Below, in pieces: positions 25,801-34,236 of a stretch of DNA of 64,000 nt (the first letter of the stretch is position 1; each line of letters opens with the position of its first letter). Origin of the DNA: JBJMQS01 sp045802605 (lineage in GTDB: Bacteria; Planctomycetota; Planctomycetia; Gemmatales; Gemmataceae). Position numbers and translations under genes: made by a program. The notes beneath the pieces were generated by a model. The model saw nothing but the letters and a program-made list of their open reading frames with translations, ran no database searches and was not told the DNA's origin. The stretch lies in contig JBJMQS010000057.1 in assembly GCA_045802605.1 (NCBI GenBank), positions 124,001-188,000 on the forward strand. Direction: 5' to 3'.

Positions 25801-27513
25801 CTACGCGATGATTTGCTTCCGGCGTGCCAAATAGTCCCAGACCACGTACCGATCCAGCTCCTTGCCCGCGACGAAGACCACCCTGCCCTTCGTCGATTCG
25901 GCCAGCCGATACGCGAAGCGCACGTCTTCCTCGGACTGGTTCCAACTGCTAAGCAAGAAGATGTTGATCGTGATGCCTTCACGGGCGCACATGAGGCCTT
26001 CGCGCATGGTGGCTTGCTCGGTGCGCGGGTCGGGAGGATAGATCAGGTGCAGGACCTTGTCTTCGAAATGGGCCGTCGGTAGGCCATCGGTGATCAGCAC
26101 CACTTGCCGGTTCGGTGTGTCCTGCGCGGCCAGGAACTGGCGCGCGAGCCGAAGGCCGTGTTGAATGTTGGTGAAGTGCGGCGGCACCTGGAACTCGCTA
26201 ATGCCCTCTTTGCTCATGTCGGCCGTGAGGTGGACAACACGCGAATTAATCGTCACTGGCTTGGGCAACAGGGACGCTACTTCTCTGGTCATTCGCGGCT
26301 TGGCGAAGGAATACATTTCCAAAAACTGGAGATAATCGCCGGGAAACTCGGTGCGAATCAGCCCGTCGAGTGCGAGGCCCATTCGCTTGACATCGACGTA
26401 CAGGCCGCCATAGCGCATCGATCCACTCATATCCAGAAGCGCGACAGTCGCGCACTTCGGATTGTTGCGGGTCCGATGAACAACGAGATCTTCGCCGCCG
26501 AGTCGAACGGGCAGACCTGGCCCATTGCGCAGCATCGCGTTGACCAGTGATTGCGGGATATCGAGGTTGGCGACCGAGTCACCGAATTCATACGGCTTGG
26601 TCGCCTGCATCTCGACGGCCCCTTCGCCGATGATCGGCCCTTGGTGCCGTCCGCTGCGAGAGGCTTGCAATTGCTGGAAGATGGTTGTCAACAATTTGTT
26701 TTGGAAGATGCGGAAGGCCTTCGGGGTGAGTTCGAAGCCGCCGCGTTTGCCCTCCTCGATGCCTTGCTGTTCTGCCACATCACGCAGATAGTCCTGAATC
26801 TGCTGCTGCAGGGCACTGAGGTTCTCGACGTCGCCCGGCTCGGCGAACTTGGAAAGTTCCTCCAGATCGATGATGCCAATCTGAGCCGTCTTCGCGGCTT
26901 CTTCGAGTTGCTTCAGCAACTTATCGATCGCTTCCAGCTCTTGTTTGATCGCGAGCGCTTCCGGGACCGTCATCGATTCTTGGCCGGTGAAGGTGTACTT
27001 GGCCGCCAATTGATCGACTTGGTATTTCTCGCCGAGCCGTTCGACGAGTTGCACGAGATCGCGGGCAAACGGGCTGGTTTCGCCGCCGGACTCGTACCAA
27101 AGTTCTTCCAGATCAACGATCTGTTCCTGTTTCACCGCGTGCCGGAACTTCGACTGAAGCTTCGGCGGCGGTTTCATCTTCAGCGCATCGCCGTGGAAGC
27201 GGTTCTCTGCGACCTTTTGCACCGTTTCGGTTTCATAGCGTTCCAGGATTCGGCGCTTGCGTTCTTCGAGCATCGCCTTGAGCGCTTCGATGCTCGGCCC
27301 CAAGCCGGCAATTTGGCTGGGGTCAATGTGAATCGCATTGGCCAACTCTTCTTCGGTGAGCTCGCGGGTCGAGCCGTACGTGAGCATGTGCTCGAACGCT
27401 GGGCTGACCATGTCCGGCGGCTCGGCGGTGGGGCTCGGAAACTCGGCCGGGTCGTACTTGCAATACGTGTGAATAACACCGCCAAGGCCGGGATTTGCAT
27501 TCATCGCCTTCAT
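25801..27513 (-). CDS. VWA-domain protein, MoxR partner
   Basis: About 570 residues; the start is either ATG 27513 or ATG 27504, neither with a convincing ribosome site. The N-terminal two thirds are helical and charged, with a coiled-coil-like stretch around 190-240. The C-terminal third is a von Willebrand factor A domain: ATVALLDMSGSMRYGG provides the DxSGS MIDAS motif near residue 375, and VVLITDGLPTAHFED the later Asp. VWA proteins of this type act with MoxR AAA+ ATPases as metal-dependent substrate adaptors in complex assembly or chelatase-like reactions. The matching ATPase gene lies upstream on the same strand, separated by one small membrane-protein gene. Confidence 0.85.
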   Translation of the reverse strand: MKAMNANPGLGGVIHTYCKYDPAEFPSPTAEPPDMVSPAFEHMLTYGSTRELTEEELANAIHIDPSQIAGLGPSIEALKAMLEERKRRILERYETETVQKVAENRFHGDALKMKPPPKLQSKFRHAVKQEQIVDLEELWYESGGETSPFARDLVQLVERLGEKYQVDQLAAKYTFTGQESMTVPEALAIKQELEAIDKLLKQLEEAAKTAQIGIIDLEELSKFAEPGDVENLSALQQQIQDYLRDVAEQQGIEEGKRGGFELTPKAFRIFQNKLLTTIFQQLQASRSGRHQGPIIGEGAVEMQATKPYEFGDSVANLDIPQSLVNAMLRNGPGLPVRLGGEDLVVHRTRNNPKCATVALLDMSGSMRYGGLYVDVKRMGLALDGLIRTEFPGDYLQFLEMYSFAKPRMTREVASLLPKPVTINSRVVHLTADMSKEGISEFQVPPHFTNIQHGLRLARQFLAAQDTPNRQVVLITDGLPTAHFEDKVLHLIYPPDPRTEQATMREGLMCAREGITINIFLLSSWNQSEEDVRFAYRLAESTKGRVVFVAGKELDRYVVWDYLARRKQIIA

Positions 27514-27604
27514 TCTACCGCACGTGTGATCGTCGATCAATTTGGTTGTGAAGGGCGCGCCTGCGCCAATGACTCAACGACGAGGGCTGTAAATCATCTG
27601 ATCA

Positions 27605-28228
27605 TCACCATGGCCCCCAACGATGAAGCATGGGAAGTGCCACGATTTCGGCAAACAACAGGAATGGCACTCCCGCAATGCATCCCAAGATGAGGTTCCT
27701 GGCAACTATTTTCCACACTGACGTTGGAGGCAAACTAAAGGGATGATACGTCTGACCAACACTCCGAATAATGAAGGGCGCGATGAGGATGGTAAAACCG
27801 CAATACAGAATTACCAAGGTCAAAACCAATCCAAAGTAGTTTTCTGCCCTGCGAGACGTGGACCTATCGACATCGATTCGCATCATCATGACGCCTAAGA
27901 CAAGAATGAACCCAATTAGGGAGCCAATAATCAAAATCCACTTCATGCTGAAGGGCTGTGGCTCTGTAGGGAAGCCCTTCGTAAATCGCAGCACAACTCC
28001 AATGAATCCGCCAATGAACAGCCCAATGGCCAGACCAGTAACTCCGCCGGCAGCCAGAAACATCAGGATATCAGGCACCGTGATGCCAACGCGTTCCCTA
28101 TAGGCGGCATCGGCTCCAGCACAAATGCCCATACCTATACAGATTGACAAGACTGCGGCGACACAGTGCGAAATGTAGTATCTCCCATTCGCAGAAGACT
28201 CACGGTTCGGGAAATCGCCCATAAGCAT
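27605..28228 (-). CDS. Small multi-pass membrane protein, unknown
   Basis: About 207 residues (possible ATG starts 28228 and 28222; no clear ribosome site). Five hydrophobic segments are visible, for example CVAAVLSICIGMGIC, GGVTGLAIGLFIGGFIGVVL, WILIIGSLIGFILVLGVMMM and LVLTLVILYCGFTILIAPF. No family is recognised. Base composition here and in the 100 bp upstream is visibly more AT-rich than in the flanking genes, suggesting later insertion between the MoxR and VWA genes, which are usually adjacent. It could instead be a membrane anchor of that complex. Confidence 0.6.
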   Translation of the reverse strand: MLMGDFPNRESSANGRYYISHCVAAVLSICIGMGICAGADAAYRERVGITVPDILMFLAAGGVTGLAIGLFIGGFIGVVLRFTKGFPTEPQPFSMKWILIIGSLIGFILVLGVMMMRIDVDRSTSRRAENYFGLVLTLVILYCGFTILIAPFIIRSVGQTYHPFSLPPTSVWKIVARNLILGCIAGVPFLLFAEIVALPMLHRWGPW

Positions 28229-28335
28229 AGCCAATTTTGCTTTGATAGAGGTAACAGATGCAGTCGCTAAACGATTAGATATTACTTTAGTAAAGTGCTT
28301 TCGTTAGGAGTGAAGGGGAGAGAAGCGGGTCAGTA

Positions 28336-29742
28336 CTAAGGCTCGTAGCTGATCCTTCCGTGCTTCTGCGAGCGCGAGATGCGATCGGTGGCGTAAAGCC
28401 CGGCTAACACAAACTCCGCACACGAAGCTCGCATGGCATCGGTTGAGCCCGCGTTGACCTCGAAGGCTTTTTCCCAGGCCTTGGGCACACGCTTCATTCG
28501 CTCCGCATAGTGCGACGACGGCAACAAATCGCCCACCTCGACTTTCACGCCTTTTTCGAACGAACCGACGATGTCCTGCAGCCCATGTTTTTCTACGTAT
28601 TCGCTGAACACGACTTTCAGCGCGTCGGCGACGATGGCGTCGATGACCTGCCGCTCGGACATCTGGTGGCCGGCCATCAGATCGAGCTCGAGCTTGCCCT
28701 GAGCTGAGGAGTAAATGTGGCCTAGATCGCTGACGCGCGGAACCGCCGGGTTTTCGCCAAGCCGGATCGCCCGCTGCCGAGCGCTCGCGACCATCGTGCG
28801 ATAGTTGGCGATGCTGAAACGAGCGCTGACGCCGGAAGCGTGATCGACGTACTTCGATTTACGAGCCGATCGGCTAATTTGCTCAATCAGTTCGAGCATG
28901 AAGTACGGCACCTGCACCGGAAACGGGCCACCCAAATCAAGACCCGCTTCCTGTTGCATGATCTCGATGCCGGTCGAGCGTTCGCGCGGATAGTGCGTTT
29001 GGATCATTGAGCCAATGCGATCCTTCAACTGCGGGATGACTTTGCCGGAGCGATTGAAGGTCGTCGGGTTGGCCGAGAACAGAACGAGCACATCGATGTC
29101 GAATTGGACCGGGTAGCCGCGGATCTGCACATCGCGCTCTTCGAGAATGTTGAACAGCCCCACCTGGACGAGTTCGTCGAGCTCCGGGACTTCGTTCATC
29201 GCAAAGATGCCACGGTGCATGCGCGGAATCAGGCCGAAATGGAGCGCTTCCTCGGCACCCATGCTGGTGCCGCCCGCCAACTTCGCGGGATCGATTTCGC
29301 CGATCACGTCGGCGAACTTGGTGCCCGGCGCGAGCCGCTCGGTGTAACGCTGCTCGCGGGACCACCACGCGATCGGCACCTGATCGGCGGGCGTCTCAGC
29401 AACGAGGCGTTTGCCCGCGGCCGTGATCGGGTGATATGGATCTTCATGCACGGGGCTGCCCGGGATATCGAGATAGGGCAACTCCGGATCGAGGAAGCGC
29501 ACAAGCGAGCGCATGAGCCGGCTCTTGGCCTGCCCCTTCTCGCCGAGAAACAGCATGTCGTGCCCGGCGAGCAGAGCAATATTAATTTCCGGGATCACGG
29601 TGTTCTCGTAGCCGATGATTCCGGGGAATAGTTCATCGCCCTCTTTGAGCATGCGCATGAAATTGCGGCGGAGTTCTTCCTTCACCGGCCGCGATTCCCA
29701 TCCGCGTTCTCGCAAGGCTAGCAAATTCGTAGGTCGAGCCAT
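28336..29742 (-). CDS. MoxR/ChlI-like AAA+ ATPase
   Basis: 468 residues from the ATG at 29742 (MARPTNLLAL), with GGAG 11 bases upstream; in-frame extensions to 30216 run into the opposite-strand gene and look non-coding. Walker A is LFLGEKGQAKSRL at residues 67-74; the Walker B-like segment is GIFAMNEVPELD, with Asn before Glu as in the magnesium-chelatase-type INELPDL subgroup. VLFSANPTTFNRSGKVIPQLKDRIGS gives sensor 1 and arginine-finger regions. These ATPases remodel or activate protein complexes together with a VWA protein; the VWA gene lies downstream on the same strand. The two-gene module is common in planctomycetes but its target is unknown. Confidence 0.88.
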   Translation of the reverse strand: MARPTNLLALRERGWESRPVKEELRRNFMRMLKEGDELFPGIIGYENTVIPEINIALLAGHDMLFLGEKGQAKSRLMRSLVRFLDPELPYLDIPGSPVHEDPYHPITAAGKRLVAETPADQVPIAWWSREQRYTERLAPGTKFADVIGEIDPAKLAGGTSMGAEEALHFGLIPRMHRGIFAMNEVPELDELVQVGLFNILEERDVQIRGYPVQFDIDVLVLFSANPTTFNRSGKVIPQLKDRIGSMIQTHYPRERSTGIEIMQQEAGLDLGGPFPVQVPYFMLELIEQISRSARKSKYVDHASGVSARFSIANYRTMVASARQRAIRLGENPAVPRVSDLGHIYSSAQGKLELDLMAGHQMSERQVIDAIVADALKVVFSEYVEKHGLQDIVGSFEKGVKVEVGDLLPSSHYAERMKRVPKAWEKAFEVNAGSTDAMRASCAEFVLAGLYATDRISRSQKHGRISYEP

Positions 29743-29840
29743 CGGCGAAATGTCTCCAACGGACATTGAGGTTTGGGCATACTTCCAGTGTACTTGAGGG
29801 GCCAAGTCCGAGTTGTGTAGCATGAATGAGGAGGCAGGCC

Positions 29841-30041
29841 ATGCTTTGTCCGATCTGTCACGGCCAACACGTCTTAGCATCGCCGGTTTGCTATCAGCCC
29901 TGCCCCGAATGCGGCGGGGCGGGCGAGATTCATTGCTGCGATGGTCTGCAAGAACAACCGGTCGATTTGGCAGACGATCAACTCGAAGCGACCACGGGCG
30001 ACTCAACCGCTCTGACACGCCTGCGGCCGTGCAAAAAATAA
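29841..30041 (+). CDS. Small cysteine-rich zinc-finger-like protein
   Basis: 66 residues from the ATG at 29841, chosen because GAGGAGG lies 6 bases upstream; an ATG at 29826 is in frame. The first 35 residues hold seven cysteines: CPICHG, then CYQPCPECGGAGEIHCCDG, matching the CxxCxGxG zinc-finger style of DnaJ. The rest is acidic and ends in RPCKK. Such mini zinc-finger proteins recur as hypotheticals in planctomycete genomes. Its last 64 bp overlap the 3' end of the convergent RarD-like gene, so the two 3' ends share sequence. Function unknown. Confidence 0.6.
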   Translation: MLCPICHGQHVLASPVCYQPCPECGGAGEIHCCDGLQEQPVDLADDQLEATTGDSTALTRLRPCKK

Positions 30042-30922
30042 AGAGTATCTGCTGTATAGAGCGCCAACGCCGACCAAACGAAAAGAAAGCAGACGATCCG
30101 ATTGGGGTCTTCTTTTTCGCCCGTGATGTAAACGGCCGTGAAATATTGCAGTGTCGGTGCGATGAATTGCAAAAAGCCCATCGTCGATAGCCGAATGCCG
30201 CGGGCCGCCTGACCAAAGAAAATCATTGGCAACGTCAATACCACGCCGCTGCCAAAGACATAGGCCATCGTCTTGGTGCCGTGTTCGGCCAGTTCCAGAT
30301 GTCCGCTGAGCGTCAGAAAAATCAAATAACCAACTGCCAATGGCAGTAGCAGTATGGATTCGACTGCCAAACCCAGCGTACCATCGACTGGCGTTGTTTT
30401 GCGAATCGCTCCGTAAAGGCCGAACGTGGCGGCGAGGGTCAGGGCAAACCAGGGGACCGTCCCTGATTTGAACACGAGGTACATGATTCCCGTCGTCGCG
30501 ATGGCGATGGCGAGCCACTGCAGCGGTCGAAGGCGCTCACGGAAAATTACCGATCCCAGAAACACGCTAAAGAATGGATTGATGAAGTAGCCGAGCGCGG
30601 TTTCGATGATGTGGCCGCTGTTCACGCCTTGGATGTAGACGAACCAGTTCAGTCCGATGAGCGCCGAGCTCATTGCGAGCATTTTTCGGCGGTGCGAATC
30701 CATCAGACTCGCGCGAACATGATCCAGTCGGCCCCACAAAGCCAATAGCGCCAACAAAAAGACCGTGCTGTAAACGATGCGATGGGCGAGTATTTCCGAC
30801 GATGGGACCGCGCGCATGAGTTGAAAATAAAGCGGCATCACCCCCCATAGGCCAAACGCAGCGAATGCGTAGCCGACGCCTGAGGGCGTGTCGTGCTGAT
30901 GCGTGACGTGCTTGTGGCTCAT
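29978..30922 (-). CDS. rarD: EamA-family transporter, RarD-like
   Basis: 314 residues from the ATG at 30922, whose codon overlaps the stop of the M32 peptidase gene (ATGA). Ten hydrophobic segments in two EamA halves. GYAFAAFGLWGVMPLYFQLM near the N-terminus and ALGYFINPFFSVFLGSVIFRERL near the middle are typical of RarD (chloramphenicol-sensitivity protein), as is RGIRLSTMGFLQFIAPT. The physiological substrate of RarD is uncertain; EamA proteins export metabolites such as amino acids. It is cotranscribed behind the carboxypeptidase. A 64-bp tail overlap with the small cysteine-rich gene on the other strand is unusual. Confidence 0.87.
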   Translation of the reverse strand: MSHKHVTHQHDTPSGVGYAFAAFGLWGVMPLYFQLMRAVPSSEILAHRIVYSTVFLLALLALWGRLDHVRASLMDSHRRKMLAMSSALIGLNWFVYIQGVNSGHIIETALGYFINPFFSVFLGSVIFRERLRPLQWLAIAIATTGIMYLVFKSGTVPWFALTLAATFGLYGAIRKTTPVDGTLGLAVESILLLPLAVGYLIFLTLSGHLELAEHGTKTMAYVFGSGVVLTLPMIFFGQAARGIRLSTMGFLQFIAPTLQYFTAVYITGEKEDPNRIVCFLFVWSALALYTADTLYFLHGRRRVRAVESPVVASS

Positions 30923-32421
30923 GCGCACCACGCCGCGAACTTCGTGCGCACATAATCCAGAAAGGGTTTCGACGAAAGCGGCCGGCCGGTGACTCGCTCG
31001 CACAATTCGGCCGGGCGATAGCGTTGACCGTGGCGATGAACGTTTTGCCGCAGCCATTCGGTGAGGCGGTTGAATTGGCCGTTCTTAATATCCTCGGCGA
31101 GACCCGGATTGTCGGCATTCGCCTTTTCCATCAACTGAGCGGCGAGCAAATTACCGAGCGTGTAAGTCGGGAAATAACCGATGCCGCCGAAGCTCCAATG
31201 AATGTCCTGCAAACATCCGTGCGCATCATCGGGTACATCGAGGCCAAAAAATTGCTTGAATCGCTGGTTCCAAGCTTCGGGCAAACCAGCGGCTTCCAAG
31301 TCGCCTTCCATCAGCGCCGCTTCGAGCTCGAATCTCAAAACGATGTGCAGGTTGTAAGTCACTTCATCCGCATCGATCCGAATGAGCGAACGGCGTACGA
31401 CATTCGCTGCGAGCCAGAAGTCATCGACCGAGGCGTCATCGACCGAGGGAGCGAAGGTGGCGCGGAATTTCGGCGCGAAGCCGTCCCAGAACTCGCGGCT
31501 GCGGCCGACCTGGTTCTCCCATAGCCGCGATTGCGACTCATGCACGCCGAACGAAGCGGCCACGCCGAGCGGGGTGCCAAAGTTCTCCGCGGGAAGACCT
31601 TGCTCGTAAAGCCCGTGCCCAGCTTCGTGCAAGGTGCCAAAAAACGATTCGAGCGGTCGATGCTCGTGATAACGGGTGAGAATTCGGACATCGCCCGGGC
31701 CGATGCCGGTGCAAAACGGGTGAGCCGTCGTATCGAGCCGGCCGGCGTTGAAGTCGTAGCCGATCGCGGCAGCGATGTCGCGGCAGAGTTTCTCCTGGGC
31801 CGCGACCGGAAACGTGCGGGTCGCAAGATCAAGCCGCGGCTTGGGCATTCGGTCCGCAATGGCAGCGACGAGCGGGTTCAACTCATGGGCCAAATCGGCG
31901 AATAGCGATCGGATGTTGGCAGCCGTGGCACCAGGCTCAAATTCATCGATGAGGGCGTCGTACGGCGACTCTTTGTAGCCAACGCAAGCCGCCTCCTGCC
32001 GTTTCAACTTCAGAATCTTTTCAAGCCACGGCTGAAACTTGGGAAAGTCGTTGGCCTGCTTCGCTTGCTGCCAAACTCCCTGTGCTTCCGAAGTGACTTG
32101 AGCGATTTCTTCGACCAGAGAGGCCGGGAGCTTTACCGCGCGATCATGCGTTCGGCGAATCTCGCGAACATTGGCGGCTTCGGATTCTCCCAGCGGCGCT
32201 ACGCGCAATTGTTCAAGCAATTCGCCGACGCGCGAAGTCGTGACCATGCCGTGGCCGAGTTTTGCCAGCAGTGCGATTTGCTTGGCCCGATGCGGCGCGG
32301 CCGCGGGCGGCATGAACGTGCGCTCGTCCCAGCCGAGCACGGCTCCGCAGGAGCCAAGTAAGCTGGCTTCACGCCAGGTGTCGATAAGTTCTTGGTAGGC
32401 AGTGCGATTCAGGTCAGGCAT
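30919..32421 (-). CDS. M32 metallocarboxypeptidase
   Basis: 500 residues, matching the M32 (Taq/Pfu carboxypeptidase) family length. The zinc motif HEAGHGLYEQG (HExxH) is present near residue 260, with the family motif GVHESQSRLWENQVGRS after it and DIHWSFGGIGYFPTYTLGN near the C-terminus. These cytosolic metalloenzymes release C-terminal residues from peptides with broad specificity except after proline. The gene starts at ATG 32421, 37 bp beyond the Rho terminator, and its stop overlaps the RarD-like start. Probably peptide recycling. Confidence 0.93.
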   Translation of the reverse strand: MPDLNRTAYQELIDTWREASLLGSCGAVLGWDERTFMPPAAAPHRAKQIALLAKLGHGMVTTSRVGELLEQLRVAPLGESEAANVREIRRTHDRAVKLPASLVEEIAQVTSEAQGVWQQAKQANDFPKFQPWLEKILKLKRQEAACVGYKESPYDALIDEFEPGATAANIRSLFADLAHELNPLVAAIADRMPKPRLDLATRTFPVAAQEKLCRDIAAAIGYDFNAGRLDTTAHPFCTGIGPGDVRILTRYHEHRPLESFFGTLHEAGHGLYEQGLPAENFGTPLGVAASFGVHESQSRLWENQVGRSREFWDGFAPKFRATFAPSVDDASVDDFWLAANVVRRSLIRIDADEVTYNLHIVLRFELEAALMEGDLEAAGLPEAWNQRFKQFFGLDVPDDAHGCLQDIHWSFGGIGYFPTYTLGNLLAAQLMEKANADNPGLAEDIKNGQFNRLTEWLRQNVHRHGQRYRPAELCERVTGRPLSSKPFLDYVRTKFAAWCA

Positions 32422-32457
32422 AGGGGTAACTTAGGTAAACTTGCGTGCCCAAACAAC

Positions 32458-32514
32458 AAAGAGCCGCGCACAAAGTAAACGGTTGTATTCCGCTTACTTT
32501 GTGCGCGGCTCTTT
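32458..32514 (-). terminator. Intrinsic terminator downstream of rho
   Basis: The arms 32458-32481 and 32491-32514 are complementary over 24 bp with one mismatch (outer 21 bp perfect) and enclose a 9-base loop. Read on the minus strand, the hairpin starts 14 bases after the rho stop and its arm ends in TTT, continuing TGTTGTTT. This is an unusually long and stable Rho-independent terminator. It separates rho from the M32 peptidase gene. Confidence 0.85.
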
Positions 32515-32528
32515 AATCACCCCGGTGG

Positions 32529-33983
32529 TTAGCCCATATTCATGCTCAGCAAAAACTCCGCATTGCTCGTCGTCTTGCGCATGCGGCTCGTCAGCAATTC
32601 CATCGCTTCGACCGGATGCATGTCGGAGAGCACGCGGCGGAGGATGCGGACGCGCTCGACTTCCTCGGGATGGAAGAGCAACTCCTCCTTGCGGGTGCCG
32701 GAGCGGTTGATGTCGATGGCGGGCCAGACGCGCTTGTCCACGAGCCGGCGATCGAGGTGCAACTCCATGTTGCCGGTGCCTTTGAACTCTTCGAAGATCA
32801 CGTCGTCCATGCGGCTACCGGTGTCGATGAGCGCAGTGGCCAACACGGTCAGGCTGCCGCCCTCCTCGATCGAGCGGGCGGCGCCGAAGAAGCGCTTCGG
32901 CTTTTGCATCGCGTTGGAGTCGAGACCGCCGGAGAGCAACTTGCCGCCTGACGGGGCCTCGGTGTTGTGCGCGCGAGCCAGACGAGTGATCGAGTCGAGC
33001 AAGATCACGACGTCGCGCTTGCCTTCGACCATCCGCTTGGCTTTTTCGAGCACGATGTCGGCCACATGAACGTGTTCTTGCGAAGGCTCGTCGAACGTGC
33101 TGGCGACCACCTCTGCGCCCGGTGATTGAATCACCCGGACCATTTCGGTGACTTCTTCGGGCCGTTCATCGATGAGCAGGACGATGAGATAGCACTCGGG
33201 ATGGTTCTTCTTGATCGCCAAGGCGACCTTCTGCAACAACACCGTTTTGCCGGCGCGGGGCGGCGAAACGATCAAGCCGCGCTGACCTTTGCCGATCGGC
33301 GTGACCAGGTCGAACACGCGGGTCGCGAGTTCATCGCCACTGACTTCCAAGACCAGGCGTTGATTTGGATGCGTCGGCGTCAAATCTTCAAACACAGTGC
33401 CGAGGACGCGCTCTTCACTTGGTCGATTGTTGATAGACTCAACTTGCATCAGCGCGAAGTTGTCCTGCCCTTCGATCGGGAGCCGAATCGGCCCCTCGAC
33501 GACCAGGCCGGTTCGCAGGCCCATGCGGCGAATTTGGCTTGGGGAGACATAGATGTCTTCCGGCGACGCCAAATAGTTGTGCGCTTGGCTGCGGAGGAAG
33601 CCGTAGCCGTCGGGCAGCACTTCGAGTGTGCCGGAACCGCGAACGACTTCGGCGCGCTCGATCTGCTTGCGAACGATGCCGACGATGAGCTGAGCCCGGC
33701 TCATGCCTCCGTGGTCATGGATGCCGTAGGTCTCGGCTTGGGCAAAGAGCTTGGGCATCTGCAAGCGGTAGAGGTCGTCGAGCCGCAAGCCGGCGGGACC
33801 GGAGCGTGGTGCCGGGGGCGCCGGCGGAGCAGCCGCGGGAGCCGCCATTGGCGGCGGCGGTGGTGGCGCTGGCGGAGCCGTGTGCTCGGTGGCCGGGGCC
33901 GCGTCTTCGGTTTCGTTTGGTTTTCGTTTGTACGGTCTACGGGTGGTCTTTTGGGACCCCTCGTCGCTCTTCGCGACGGCCAT
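32529..33983 (-). CDS. rho: Transcription termination factor Rho
   Basis: 484 residues. The first 75 are Lys/Arg- and Pro/Ala-rich (short runs such as APPPPPPMAAP), an N-terminal extension compared with the compact 419-residue E. coli protein. Then come the Rho N-domain, the cold-shock-like RNA-binding domain (GSGTLEVLPDGYGFLRS, DIYVSPSQIRRMGLRTG) and the RecA-like ATPase with Walker A GLIVSPPRAGKTVLL near residue 250, Walker B-type DVVILLDSITRLARAHN and the Q/R-loop region. It is a hexameric RNA translocase that ends transcription. It is monocistronic here, with a 250-bp leader upstream and a strong intrinsic terminator behind. Confidence 0.97.
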   Translation of the reverse strand: MAVAKSDEGSQKTTRRPYKRKPNETEDAAPATEHTAPPAPPPPPPMAAPAAAPPAPPAPRSGPAGLRLDDLYRLQMPKLFAQAETYGIHDHGGMSRAQLIVGIVRKQIERAEVVRGSGTLEVLPDGYGFLRSQAHNYLASPEDIYVSPSQIRRMGLRTGLVVEGPIRLPIEGQDNFALMQVESINNRPSEERVLGTVFEDLTPTHPNQRLVLEVSGDELATRVFDLVTPIGKGQRGLIVSPPRAGKTVLLQKVALAIKKNHPECYLIVLLIDERPEEVTEMVRVIQSPGAEVVASTFDEPSQEHVHVADIVLEKAKRMVEGKRDVVILLDSITRLARAHNTEAPSGGKLLSGGLDSNAMQKPKRFFGAARSIEEGGSLTVLATALIDTGSRMDDVIFEEFKGTGNMELHLDRRLVDKRVWPAIDINRSGTRKEELLFHPEEVERVRILRRVLSDMHPVEAMELLTSRMRKTTSNAEFLLSMNMG

Positions 33984-34236
33984 AACGTCATCCTCGTCTA
34001 TGCAACAATGTGGGTTTATGCGAGTGACAAATGAGGACCGCGTGTGTTCGCCGGGTAAACGCCGCTGATCAACAAATCAGTGGTTGATTGCCCCGGGCCC
34101 TGACCATCCGTTGGCCAAGTCGCCCACCGGTCCAATGATGCCGGTCGCAGGGTCGAAGTTGTCTCGATACGAGCAACTGTCCCAATCCGGGACATAAATC
34201 TAAAGGTATCTTACCAGGGTCGGACAGAGTTTCCAC

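Noticed and set aside
26551..27693. 380-codon plus-strand frame opposite the VWA gene
   Set aside because: Shadow frame. The minus-strand frame has MIDAS and partner context.
29743..30216. Upstream extension of the MoxR reading frame
   Set aside because: Runs through the small cysteine-rich gene and the tail of the RarD-like gene; has no domain sequence and lacks a ribosome site at its first start.
34080..34200. Forty-codon minus-strand frame in the rho leader (reads DPATGIIGPVGDLANGW)
   Set aside because: It has no start codon, since a stop lies directly upstream, and no recognisable relative. Could be a gene remnant but not supportable.
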